A DNA stretch of 64,000 nt from Sphagnum compactum. Taxonomy: Eukaryota; Bryophyta; Sphagnopsida; Sphagnales. The stretch lies in assembly GCA_965153455.1 (NCBI GenBank), contig OZ234499.1, forward strand, positions 8,490,271 to 8,554,270. Reading direction: 5' to 3'. This document shows, piece after piece, positions 22,625 to 34,282 of the stretch; position 1 is the stretch's first letter, and each line of letters opens with the position of its first letter. The notes beneath the pieces are model-generated. The model saw only the letters and a list, made by a program, of their open reading frames with translations. It was not told the DNA's origin and made no database searches. The translations under genes and the position numbers were made by a program.

Positions 22625-23276
22625 GGGTGAAAGCATACTAAGGTGTTACACTTTGGATGTCCAAACCAGGAGTCCATTTTTCATAGTCTTTGAATTTTCA
22701 ATAGTAGTTTATTCAAATTGATATGTGCAAATGATGAAATGGGACTCATGTCAAGAATGAACTCATACATCAAAACACTATGTTAAAATTTCATGGTCAA
22801 ATCTTTGGTATTCAATTTGTTATGGACTTTTAAAGTAGTACAAAAACACATATCTAGTCAAGGATAAATTAAATGGACTCAATACACCTTGATATAATGT
22901 CTTTTATGAATAAGTGATTCAATGGTAATATAGTATTGTGGCAAATTGATATTAAATAAGACAATGTGAAAAGATTTGATGATTAAATTTTGAGATGTAT
23001 ATCAAGTATGAAGCTTTTGAAGGAAGTATTTCATTGGTTGAAAATAATGATTTAGATGCTCATATTTCAAATATAAGATCATCATAAAATAAGCTAAAAA
23101 TGTTTAAATCATTTTGGAAGAATCTTATAACACCTTGCCACATGGCCCATTTGATTTAAAGTATCTTGTTTTTGCTTGTTTTTGTTGTACTTTCCTAGTG
23201 TATTTTATTTCATAATGAACTAAAAATGGATTGTCATGATGTGTTAATTTTGTTCCACCCTAGTGTGCTTTCATCC
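22625..23276. mobile_element. Nested 652-bp element with terminal inverted repeats (hAT-like size and duplication)
   Basis: The left end GGGTGAAAGCATACTAAGG and the inverted right end GGATGAAAGCACACTAGGG are inverted repeats that match over about 25 bases with few differences. The flanking octamers are GTAGGTAA (left) and GTAGGTAT (right), an imperfect 8-bp target duplication as hAT elements make. The surroundings are themselves TAGG repeats, so that duplication is weak evidence. No coding sequence lies inside. It sits wholly within the CACTA-like element. Confidence 0.55.
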
Positions 23277-23710
23277 GTAGGTATGTAAGTAGGTTGTTAA
23301 GGTATGTAAGGAGGTAGGGATGTAGGGATTGTTAAAATGACTAAGTACCTGTAGGTAGGTGGGTAGGTAGGTTGGCTAGCTAATTGTTTGAGGTAGGTAT
23401 GTAAATAAGGTAAATAGGTATGTTTTAATTAAGTAGGGTATGGCGAGTGGGTAGGTAAGTAAGTAGGGTAAGTAAATAGGGATACGTGGGTAAGTATGTA
23501 GGTAGGTAGGGTTGAGGTTGTTAAGGTAATTATGTAAATAGGTAGGTTGGTTGGTTGGCTACTTGTTAAAGTAGGTATGTAAGTAAGGTAACTAGGTATG
23601 CTTGAAGTAAGTAGGGTAGAGTGAATGGGTAGGTAAGTATGTAAGGTAAATAAATAGGTATATGTGGGTAAGTATGTAGGTAGGTAAGTAGGTAGGTTGA
23701 TTGGATAGGT
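23277..23710. repeat. TAGG-rich tract with a roughly 178-bp higher-order duplication
   Basis: The local word is ggtaggtatgtaagta. Over it lies a longer period: the phrase gtgggtaagtatgtaggtag occurs near 23487 and again near 23665, with a similar upstream context (ggttggctagctaattg against ggttggctacttgttaa). That gives two diverged copies about 178 bases apart. Confidence 0.6.
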
Positions 23711-24208
23711 ATATTTGACCTATTTAACTAGCCTAAAATTATGCTTTTAAGCAATTATGTACTTTATTAGGCTTAGCTTGGCTACCTAATTTAAACTATT
23801 AAGTTAGGTAAATATAAAATACTAAGTTTTATTAATAGACTACAAATTATGTTAGGTAGGTAACCTAGGCCTAATTAATAAGCTAGTAGGCTAGTTATAA
23901 TAAGTAAGTTAATTATGTATGTTAAATATATAGGTAGCTTTTACTTAAGCCTACCTAACTAATGTCAAATTAGTATGTTTAATTTAACTAAGGCATGGTC
24001 ATTTTGACGGACCTTTTTCTTTTGTTTGTCCCTTTTGACTAGATGACCATTGACACTTAGTCAAAAATGTCACTTTCGTCAAATATACTAGTAAAAAATA
24101 ACACATTTATTTTATGCCCCAAATCACTAGTCAAGATGGACATCACTTTTGATCAAAACAAACATTTTGGTCAAGTTGACCTTTTAAGAGGCCATGATTT
24201 GTAGTATT

Positions 24209-27200
24209 GTAATGACCTACAAGGTTTGAAATTGGTAAATAGAAATTGGACAAAAACCTCACCTATTTCATATTTATTCCATAAAGACCCAACAAGACCT
24301 TTATGGGTTGGGTATTGCTTTAATGAAGAAACCCATATCCTTGAACATGTTTCATGTCAAAAAGTTTTCAACTTTTAAATATTAAAATATTTGAAGATGT
24401 GTTAGTTTTCATTTGGCTACACAATCTTTTCTTAGATTCAATTTCAAATCCAATTTTACCTCCCCTTTTAGCTTGAATTTGATTAATAAGTTAACAATTT
24501 GAGACATGCATGTGGAATGAATTTTTTTTCCTTTAGGCGTATAAATTTTAGTTTAAAAAATACCTACCTTGACATTATATTAGATGATTTTAAAGTTAGG
24601 TAACAAGTGAGGTATTTCAAAATTGACCCTTATGCACAAGAAGTGAGTATATTAAAATATAACTAGAGAAGTTGGTAACTATTATTTAGACAATTAAATT
24701 GATAATAGGGCAATTTCACTCATTAAATGAATTAGTTTAATTACATGGGCCCCAAAAGTAATAATATTTTTCATTTAATCACCATGGTCAATGCAACCTT
24801 TGAAAAGGTTCAACTTAAAATGGTGTTCATTTTATTATTTAGGATTAAAGCTCAACCCACATTTTTTTAAGGTTAAAGTCTTTTTTTAAATCAATAAAAT
24901 TACCCATAGGTTTCAACATTTTATTGAAAGTTTTGGAAAACCTTGACCATAACTTCACCAAAAAAAACTTGAACTAACTGTATAAATTTAAGATTTGGCA
25001 TAAACATGAAACTCTATTTGAACCTTGACTAAATGAAATCCCAAGTCAAGTCCATAACTAACATGAAACTTAACTTATTTTTCTAACCTTATGATGCACA
25101 ACCCCAAGCTTGTCAAGTGGTATTGATATAATTCAAAGATTTTGTGACAATAATGTTATGAAAACTTGGGATGTCTTTACAATAACATGTTTATGTTATA
25201 CTATAAACATAATTAAGATTACTATAGAATTATTCTTATTTGATTAAAACATGATTAACTTTGTCTATTTTGATTAACCCAAAGCAATAATGTCTAATTT
25301 GACTAAGTTCAACATTTTTAAAGTCAAAAGAGACATTGTTACTAAGACATGGACTATTGAGGATTCATGTGGAAATCAACAATGGTGAGCGCCTCATGAT
25401 TGAATTTAGTCACAAGAAAATGACAAAGACACTGATTACAATTGTTCACATGAAATTTTTAGTCATTATGAAATTAGAGTCATATTTTTTAATACACTTG
25501 TAGGTGGTCAAAAAAGCCAATTTTTTTACTAATATGGTTTGTAATTTAACTATACAACTTTTTTTCTATTAATATCCCTTTTAACAACTGTAATACATGT
25601 GATGTGTTCAATGTGTTCTGGCAATTATATGATGTGTTTTACATGTTCAACTTTACATTATCCTAGTGGTTTTCCTTAGTGTTGTTTGTATTAAGGTTGT
25701 AATTGACATACAAGTATCATTGAAATAGGTGAAATTCATATGAGCTATTCATGATTAAATCTAATTTTACAAAATTGTTAGGTTATGATAGTTGTTAAGT
25801 GTCAAGTTGATCTTGTGTAAATTTTTTCCATTTTTTTTACAATTCACTTCATTTTTACATCTTAGAATTGGAATCATTTTTTGTGTGTGAATTTGTAATC
25901 TTCTAGCAAGTAGTGCAATTCATATGGTGTGCACTATGGCCTTTATCGAATATAAAAGAAAACAAAGGGGTTGGTGTTAGAACTTATAGGCATGCTTTTG
26001 ACATAAAATGAGTTCCTTTAAATTATGATTGCATTGTGAATTTATGTGCTTAGTCCTTATCTTGTCTCAACTTATTATTACTTTTGTTATCTATCCTAGG
26101 GACACATATCTTGATTTTGAAACATAGAACTTCAATTAAGGGTGTTACCAAGGATTTTTGAATCTCCTTTGCATCCATGTTATTTTGCTTTTAATGACAC
26201 AAACTATTGTGTTCTAGCTTTAGGTCTCATTGGCAATTGGTTTATGTGATATCAAATAATGACCTTGTAGTGGCTTGTCATGTATTAAAAATATATCAAA
26301 TGACTTTGCCTATGCATTAGATTTTGACAAGTATTTGGTCAATTTTAGATCTTGTTTCATATTCCAATTATGACATTATATTGCCATAAAGCTACATCTA
26401 CAATTCTGAAACACAATAGGAAAAAAATTATCATCAAATGCCGTTTGATTAGATATGATTAAACAATTAATACATTATGTCAAATGCAAACAACATTAAC
26501 ATAACACTCCAACAATAACTAATATATAACAATATTAGATACTTGTGAAAAACACAAACTTTAGATCTTGATACTTAATATCCAATATCTTGATGTATAT
26601 TTTGTAAATCAAGTGATATCTCTTGATCAAGCATTCAAAAATACTCTTGACATTTGAAGATAGTTGTGTAAGTAAATATTGTAATGTTTGTAGTACAACT
26701 AATATATTACCTATTCCTATTATTCAAAGTATCATTTACATTGTTGTATATCAAGTATTTGTGTGAAGAACTTAACAAGTAGACTACTTGATGAGAAAAG
26801 TATGTTGTAAAAGTTATAATTGGTAAAAGTCACAGATAAGTGTTAAGACAAACTCAAAATAGGTAAGTGACATTTACTTGTCAAGTTTCTCTTAACATTT
26901 AATATCAAATAAACTTTGAATTTTTCTTTAAGCGAAAACTTAGAATCTATTAAACAATATCAAGATGAATATTCAATTTATTGCCATGTTCATCCATTCA
27001 TAAGCATGAATTTTTACCCAATATAGAAAAAAAGTTGAAATCGTTCTTAAATGATCTTCCTTTTGAAGTAGATCATTAATAAAAAATGTTCATTCCAAGC
27101 AAGCTATAAATAGACTTGTAAAATATTATAGCATAGACAAGTACACATTGCATTTTACAAGCTTAAAAAACTTATCAGATGTATGTGGATAAACATGATA

Positions 27201-30150
27201 CCTTCTCCCAAATCACGAAGTTAAATAGAATTTGGATTATATTTTACCATCTTAAAGCCCAAATTCTTTCTGCATTCAAGTTCAAATGGTGCGCCACAGG
27301 TCAACCTCTTGGATTTTTGGAAACATCCATATATGGGTGCAATCATATTAACATGTACCATTAGCAGTCGTAACCACTGTTTAAAATTTTGAACTTTGGA
27401 TTATTAAAATAAAAAAAATGACAATGTTAATTTTGAATGTGACTTTAAATTTTATGTTTGTATGTAATCTAGAAAAATTACAAGTGTGATAATCTAAACA
27501 GTCCACCTATTCATGCTTTCACCCTATTGCACTCAAGTGTGTTATTTTCAATATTGAAAAATGGTTGAAGAACATTATTGTGTTTTGTGTAAATTTATAT
27601 TATTAGAAGAGAAAGGAAAGTAATATAGTTTAAGCTTGCATTATATGTTGTTACATTTTGTGTAATGGTTTTGCGTTTTTTCCATAAAAATGGTAAGAAT
27701 GCATGCAAGGTTTTAGTCTCTGAATAGGAAGCCTTGTTGCCCTAAGGAGGTAGCAGCCCATATATGACAATAGGAAGAGAGATTAGTTGTAAATTGAAGT
27801 TTGCAAGGTCAATGAGATTGCTACACATGGTAGGCAAGAATTTTAGATTTATAGTGGCAGTAGACAATAGATAATGATGAAAAGGTTTTCCAGGGTACTA
27901 CAAATGGTAAATAGCACTCCTTGAAGGTTTGTAGGTGCTATGAAGCTTGGATAGCAACCATGGAAAACCTACAAAGCCATTGGACCATGTTCTAATGCAT
28001 TGAAAGTATTATAAAAACCTAAAGGGTAGTGATTACCCAGTCTTTCATATTTTATTTGTTTGTTATTTATATTTTTTCTTTTTACATTATTAGAATAGTT
28101 TACAATCAAGATGGTGGGTTTGTCCCTAGATGAAAGACCCTACCTCTTTCTTTTTCTCTTTGTATGAACTCTTTACAATTACTTGAATAGTTGTAGTAAA
28201 GGTGACAAGTGAGAGTAGTTTTTTTGGGAACAAGAAGGAGTTGACCTTGTTCTCTCAGCCTTACCTCCCTGAGGAAGGTAATGTTTGGGGGCCGCATTCT
28301 CACCCCTTTACAATCCATTCCACATCTCGTCCATGTTCTTCCACTTCATTTCCAAAAGGTTTTTCTAAAGGTGATATCATGACATGTAGCCCATCCATTC
28401 CTTGTTTTTTGGAGAAAAATGTAAAATTAGGTGAAGATTTCTCACCATTCTTTTGTTCAACTATGATGTTAGAAAAGTTTACCATGTTGAAAATCCGGCT
28501 CCTTCATGTGTTTTCTATTTGGCATCCTTTTTTCTTGACATCAATGGTGCAATCTTCATTTGATGTAGTGAACCTACAATGTTTTGGATCATATTTAACA
28601 AACATCTTTAATCCACATAGTGTTTTAAATGTACACATCCACCTAATGACTTTTTTTATGATAATTTTTTAATCTTGTTTTTCAACAATTTTTAATTGGG
28701 TTTTGAGTGGCAAATGAGAATTTGCATTTTTATCAACTAACAACTTCTTGAATTACTTCATTTCCTAGGTAGATTTGAAATTAGGGTACATTAGCAATTG
28801 CACACATTTAGTTGAATTTGGATAGAAAAGTGCTTGATTGTAACTTGTGCTAGTGTTCTAAAAGTTTTAATTTGTTAGACCATAATAAATGCACACGATA
28901 TTTTGTTGCCCTTTCGTAACTTTTTCGTTATCCATGGGTGTTACTTAGAATGTTGTCATATTTTTATTAATTTTTTTGAAAATTTATGTACAAATTATTA
29001 CCTAAGGAAAAATTATGATGATAATCAAACCAAATCAAAAACACAACCAACAACAACCAAAGACAAGTCTTCAACTTGAAGCTTTTATAGGCATTTTGGA
29101 CTACCACTTCACTGATTCTCCCCAAACAACTTGCAATAAATCAATAACACCTTAAAGAACTTGATGCAATATGACTTGAATTCTCCTACAACAATATGAA
29201 AAATTTATAGCTTGAAATTTGTACAATGACTAAGATGGTGCTTGAAGCTTATACAACGATGGAAATTGTTACATTGCATTACAATTTGGAGTTTAGGAGG
29301 CAAGACAAGATTTGGCAATAGTCTTGATTGACATCATTACACCAAAATGCGTCCTAGTTCACTTTAGGTTTCACTAGATTTTGATTAAATTTGGACATTT
29401 TTACCATGGTGAAATTAACCCCCTAGTGAACAGGGACCAGTTGCTACAGACAATGAATTGTTTCACTAACACCTAGTGAAACAAGGTTATTCTCAAGTGA
29501 AATACAAATTTACCAAACCTTTCATTTGCTAGTTAATTAACTAGCCAACATGGAAATCAATTAAAATTAAATTATTTAATATATAATATTATTGATAATT
29601 TCATGATTTTCAACCTATGAATTATTGACACATGTCACTACCTAGGCTAGGTTTAAAAACCTAACCTATGTACATATGTCATGTAATCAACCTAAACACC
29701 TATTTTAGGGAACTAAATAGGAAAATATTCAATTAACTTACTAATGTTGACCACACACAACACCACTTATGAGGTTGGATCCCTTGATTTTTAAAATGGA
29801 TGCAATGGCCCCTACCATCAAACCACCCCACTTGTTGTGATAATACGTTACATTACATTTATTCAAATATTTCATTTTAAACATTACAAAAACATAAAAT
29901 TTGAAAATCCATATCTTATTGAGATTTTGTTCAAATGAAATGATTCGAGTTTACTTTTTAAAAAATTTCAATAATGTACATAATTACATTTATCTCCTTT
30001 TGAAATGTAAAATCATTTAAACAAAAAAAAGTTGAATATTATTATTCAATAACATTTCAATGACCATTCTTTTGAAAAAACAAATGTTTCATAAATGGAT
30101 AAGATTTTTGCTAACATAATAATACAACTTATGATGGTCTACGTTCAATT
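24209..30150. other. Long AT-rich spacer without recognised genes
   Basis: Nearly six kilobases of low-GC sequence. One 156-codon open frame on the plus strand (28202-28672) has a local GC rise but no family resemblance I can name. A small pair of inverted GTTTCACTAG and CTAGTGAAAC sequences lies near 29370 and 29496 and could mark a short MITE of about 135 bp. Otherwise I see nothing. Confidence 0.45.
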
Positions 30151-31290
30151 ATTATATGGCTACATTTCATTAATTTAAATTATTTCACCCTACATTATTT
30201 ACAGTTATTTTTGGCTATTTCACCCTAGGCTACTTTTGGTTATTCTAAGTAACTTTTGACTATTTTAGCCTATTTCACCTTAGGTTACTTTCGGCTATTG
30301 TAATTTTTTTTTGCTATTATAAATTATTTCACTTTAGGCTACTTGTAGCTATTATAAATGACTTTTGGCTATTTTTTAATTATTTCATCTTAGGTTATTT
30401 TCAGCTATGTGAGGCTATTATTGGTTACTTTTGGCTATTGAAGGTTATTTCACCTTATGTTATTATTGGCAATTATAGGTTATTGTAGGTTATTTCAACT
30501 TAAATTATTTTTTTTATTGTAGATTATTTCAACCTAGATTACTTTTGACATTCCCAAGCAATTATAATATATGGCTATTGGTTGTTCTTTTATTAAGGCT
30601 ATTGGTGGTTATTACTGACTAGTGGTACCTATTTTATTGGTGGCTATTGATGGTTATTAGTGATTTTCTATTAATTGTTATTGGTGGCTATTTTATTAAT
30701 GGTTATTGGTGGTTATTCAATTAATTGTTATTGGTGGCTATTCTATTAATAGTTATTGGTGGATATTTTATTGTGAATATTAGTGGTTATTGGTGGCTAT
30801 TATATTAATGGTTTTTGGTGGCTATTCTATTAATGACTATCGATGGTTATTCTATTAATGGCTATTGATGCTTACTATATATTAGTGGCCATTGGTGGCT
30901 ATATATTAATGGCTATTAGTGGATATTTTATTAGTGAATATTTTACTGGTGGTAATTAATGATTATTATATTAATGGTTATTGGTGACGATTCCATTGGA
31001 AGCCATTGGTGGTTATTTTATTGGTGATTATTGATGACTATTTTATTGGTGACTATTAGTGAGTATTTTATTAATGGTTATTAGTGGTTCTTATATTATA
31101 ATTTATTTTTGCTTATTATATGTTATATTATGACTATTAGTGATTATTTTATCACAGATTATTGGTAGTTATTATATTGTAGGTTATTTTAAATTATTTT
31201 TCATAGGCTATTATTTTCTATTCTAAGTTATTTTACCTTAGGTCATTATATTTTATTTTAAATTATTTTAAGTTATTATACTTAGGATAA
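30150..31290. repeat. Degenerate satellite of TTATTGGTGGCTATTTTAT-type units
   Basis: From about 30150 to 30560 the words are ttttggctatttcacctta and relatives. From about 30570 to 31150 they become ttattggtggctattttatt and ttaatggttattggtgg, repeated dozens of times with substitutions. Local spacing is mostly 12-30 bases. The strand is strongly asymmetric: purine G and T on plus, almost no C. It has no coding value. Confidence 0.7.
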
Positions 31291-31850
31291 AATAACTTAT
31301 AATAACATAAAGTAGAATGACTTAAAATAAAACTTGAAATAACATTTATTAAAATAAGGAAGGGTAGAGAAAATACCTCAAGCCAACGTCCGCGTACCAG
31401 GTGTTACGATGCTAAAATAACCCATGCCACACTCCCAAGAAAAGCTCGAACGACCTTCAACAAGTGGGTACCTGTACCCGGAAATTTTTTATTTTTTTAT
31501 TTTTTTAGCTAAAAATAATTTCACGTATTTCTTTTCTTTACATGAAACTAATGTAATGATATTTCAGAATACACCACCATGGGCTTTAGCAATATTGTAA
31601 TAATTTAAAGTATAGTCTAAGGTTAGTTGAATAATTTAATTTAAAATAACTTTAAAACTTATAATAAGTTAGTTAAGATCATTTAAGTTAAAATAACATA
31701 TAATAATTTAAAGTATAATAACCTATAATAACATATAATAATTTATAATAACATAGGGTATAAGTTAAAATAACTAAAGTAGCTTAAAACAATATAAAGT
31801 ATATCATAAAGTAGCATATATAAGGTATTTAAAAAAACATATAAATAAAC
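31291..31850. other. AT palindromic region with an embedded GC-richer island
   Basis: Words like aaataacttataataacat on the plus strand here are the complements of the ttattttaagttatta words at 31190-31280, so the two parts can fold on each other. Between 31376 and 31490 a block of about 115 bases with several CpG (cgtccgcgtaccaggtgttacg) interrupts the AT sequence and ends with the small hairpin GGGTACCTGTACCC. I cannot assign the island. Confidence 0.4.
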
Positions 31851-32625
31851 TTATTGACTATAGTGAATTATGTTAATTAGTAACGAAACATGATGTTTAC
31901 ATAATGATATTATAATGAACTAATATTAACCAAGGTGAAATCAATAAAATGCAATGAACTTATTTCCATTTTAAAGTACCATAGTGATTTAAGCTAGTGA
32001 ACTACACCTCACTTTTTTTTGTAATAATGCATGAATAGAGATTTGAATCCTGGCAAGTTATGTGATCGACCTATGAAATGGTGAAATGGCTCATGAGATG
32101 GTCAAAAGCCTCATCCCATGGATGCTATGGGAGAGGATTGTGTGTTACCCAAGCTACATTTGGTAATGTGCCTATGTGGCAGGTATGCAACCGAGAACCA
32201 GGGGGTGGCAGGAGGTTCATTTTGTTGACATCATGCTGTGCTGGCAGCAGTATTCTCCTAACACACTTAATTTCTTGGGCCTGTTCAACATCTTCCCTAT
32301 ACAACATCCATACAAAGGAGGCAAGGCATCCAATTCTACAACCCGTAGTTCATGGAGAGTTGGCTACCTGCTAACCTCCACTCCTTGCACACCCACCTCT
32401 CATTCCCATTTCTCAGTTGTGATTTGCTGTTGGGTAGTTGAGATAGGAAATATCAACCTGTTGTCTCTGTTCTGATTTGTTACTTCTTGCTGTTGGTAGT
32501 TGAGCCAATACATGGGCTACTACAACCTTACTACTTAGACGGTGGTAGTTGAGTTAGGACATGAGATACTAGTAGCTCTTGGTACTCGGCTAATCTGATT
32601 TCCTTTCCAGTTCTTTGTTTAGTCC
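31851..32625. other. Spacer, no gene recognised
   Basis: Overlapping short open frames on both strands (32078-32475) show no known motif. Three loose copies of a ggtagttgag phrase occur near 32435, 32493 and 32543. Confidence 0.35.
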
Positions 32626-32840
32626 TGTGTTTTCTCTTGCAATAAAGTTTGCTAGGTTTTGAATATTTTGTATAGGTACATATTTTTTATGTTTTCTATG
32701 ACAATACATTTTGTCAGCTTTACAACATTTTATATAGATATGTACTTTCTTTTACAATAAATTTTGTAAGGTTTTACAATATTGCGTATATATATACTTT
32801 TATGTTTTCTCTTGCAACAAAATTTGCCAGCTTTATAAGC
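32626..32840. repeat. AT-rich tandem repeat, about 58-62 bp, roughly 3.5 copies
   Basis: Copies start with gttttctcttgcaataaag, gttttctatgacaataca, ttcttttacaataaattt and gttttctcttgcaacaaaa. Each continues into a ttttgcyagsttttacaatattttatata-like middle. A separate related copy (ttttttctcttgcaataaaa) lies near 33140. Confidence 0.6.
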
Positions 32841-34282
32841 GCAATCTTGAGGCAGCGTCAAGGTGCACTTATTTTGGGAGTGCCTTGTTCCGAGGGCCTT
32901 GATTGTTGTAATGCACCAGCTGAATTGTTATTTATCTTTTTTCCATGAGTCCTCATCCTCACAAACCAAAGGAAAGAAAAGGAAAACACAAAATGCATTT
33001 GGCATTTCAAAATACCCTCCCTTTTGTGGAGGCAAAGTTCTGCTTGATAATGTGCCCTCCAGATAAACTACAACAAATGTTCTGCCACTGCTTTATGTGG
33101 TACTTACATATTTTACCAAAGAGTACTTGGCTCAATTGTGTTTTTTCTCTTGCAATAAAATTTTGCACTATTTTAGATTATCTTCTATATGTAAAGAACA
33201 GCCCAATTTTTTCTACAGTATTTTGGGGACACTCACTCGCTCACCGAGCGGAAGATGTCCTGAGAACTTCCAAAATCCAGAATGTCCTTGCCAGGGTGTC
33301 AAGTGGTTGTTCCGGATTTCAGAAGGTCCTTTTCTGGAAATTTTCCGGAAAAAAATCAGCCGTTTCTGAATATTCTGGTAATCTCGACCGTTGATAGGGT
33401 TCCGAACATGCCAACCTTCAGCCTCCCCTCCCCCCCCCTCTCCGGCCTTCCTTCATTCTCATACTCCCGTCCTGCGTCTCGATTCTTCCCACAAAAAACT
33501 ACAATTTTTGTCGCTGCAGTAGCCAATTTCTATTGATGATGATCGCAACAACAAAAAAGGTTCATGAATTTGGATTGCTACTGCGAATCCGTTCCACAAA
33601 TCCAGAAGCTTCAAAATAATTATTATCTTTTAGCCTGCTGCTTCAAGAAACACCGATCTTTTTCCGTGTACATATGGGCACTATATGCTACCTCTCCCTG
33701 GACACCAGGAGTTGCAGAGACTTGCAGAGACTCATGCATGCTGCGAACCCAAAACTGGGAATGATCCTTGTCATGTGTCAATCAAACACGAGATTTTCCA
33801 CACGTGAAACTTGTATGTACTAGATTTTCTGGATGAGTGTGGCGCTTGATCAGGGAGTGTACAATGGCGTATGATTTCTTGATCGGATGATTCTGTAGAC
33901 CCAGAAATAAAATACATTTCCTAGGTTTCCGTATAACTGCTACAAACAGAAGCAACTTTGTTGCAGCCCTGATCTGGACCTTTGACATCATTGCAGCTTA
34001 TCTCGGATCATAGACTTAGCTCAGAAATATTGCTTTGTTATAGCCCCACCACCACGTCATAGATTCAATGCAGACTGCAATTGTGATGATGATGATGATG
34101 ATGATGAGAGGCACTGGCTAATGGGTCACATATTGTACCATTTTCTTTTCAACCCTGGAGCCATGCAAAGGAATCGAGATCTTTCAGACTTGTGGGTTGT
34201 TTCCCTGGTTCTATTTGATTGAAGACTCGCGGGGCCAGAGGTGAACAAAAAAGCCTGTGGTAGATTGCAGGCCCGCTGTCTC
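32841..34282. other. Region upstream of the MSL gene
   Basis: CpG content rises towards the right. Triplet microsatellite (GAT)n lies at about 34083-34108. The stretch 33400-33480 is C/T-rich and could be a promoter or UTR element. I found no upstream coding exon. The in-frame sequence before the first ATG at 34283 lacks an ATG, so translation probably starts there. Confidence 0.45.

Larger units (their letters stand above)
21979..24205. mobile_element. Non-autonomous CACTA-like DNA transposon, 2.2 kb
   Basis: The left end begins ACTACAAATCGTG and the right end, read inverted, begins ACTACAAATCATGG: a 10-bp perfect terminal inverted repeat. Each end is flanked by the trinucleotide ATT (21976-21978 and 24206-24208), a 3-bp target duplication as CACTA transposons make. 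Within about 180 bases of both ends short TTGACTAGTC, TTGGTCAA and TTTGACTGGTCAA motifs recur in both orientations, like the subterminal transposase-binding repeats of En/Spm elements. No transposase is present; the interior is TAGG-rich simple repeat plus an inserted element. PIF/Harbinger also makes 3-bp duplications, but its usual termini differ. Confidence 0.65.

Noticed and set aside
28202-28672. 156-codon open frame as a gene
   Set aside because: Composition is Phe/Ser-rich as expected from AT-rich DNA, no motif is recognised, and no neighbouring exons are visible.
34241-34282. Extending the MSL coding region upstream to 34241
   Set aside because: That codon is GTG, not ATG. The first in-frame ATG is at 34283, and non-ATG initiation is not to be assumed in a plant nuclear gene.
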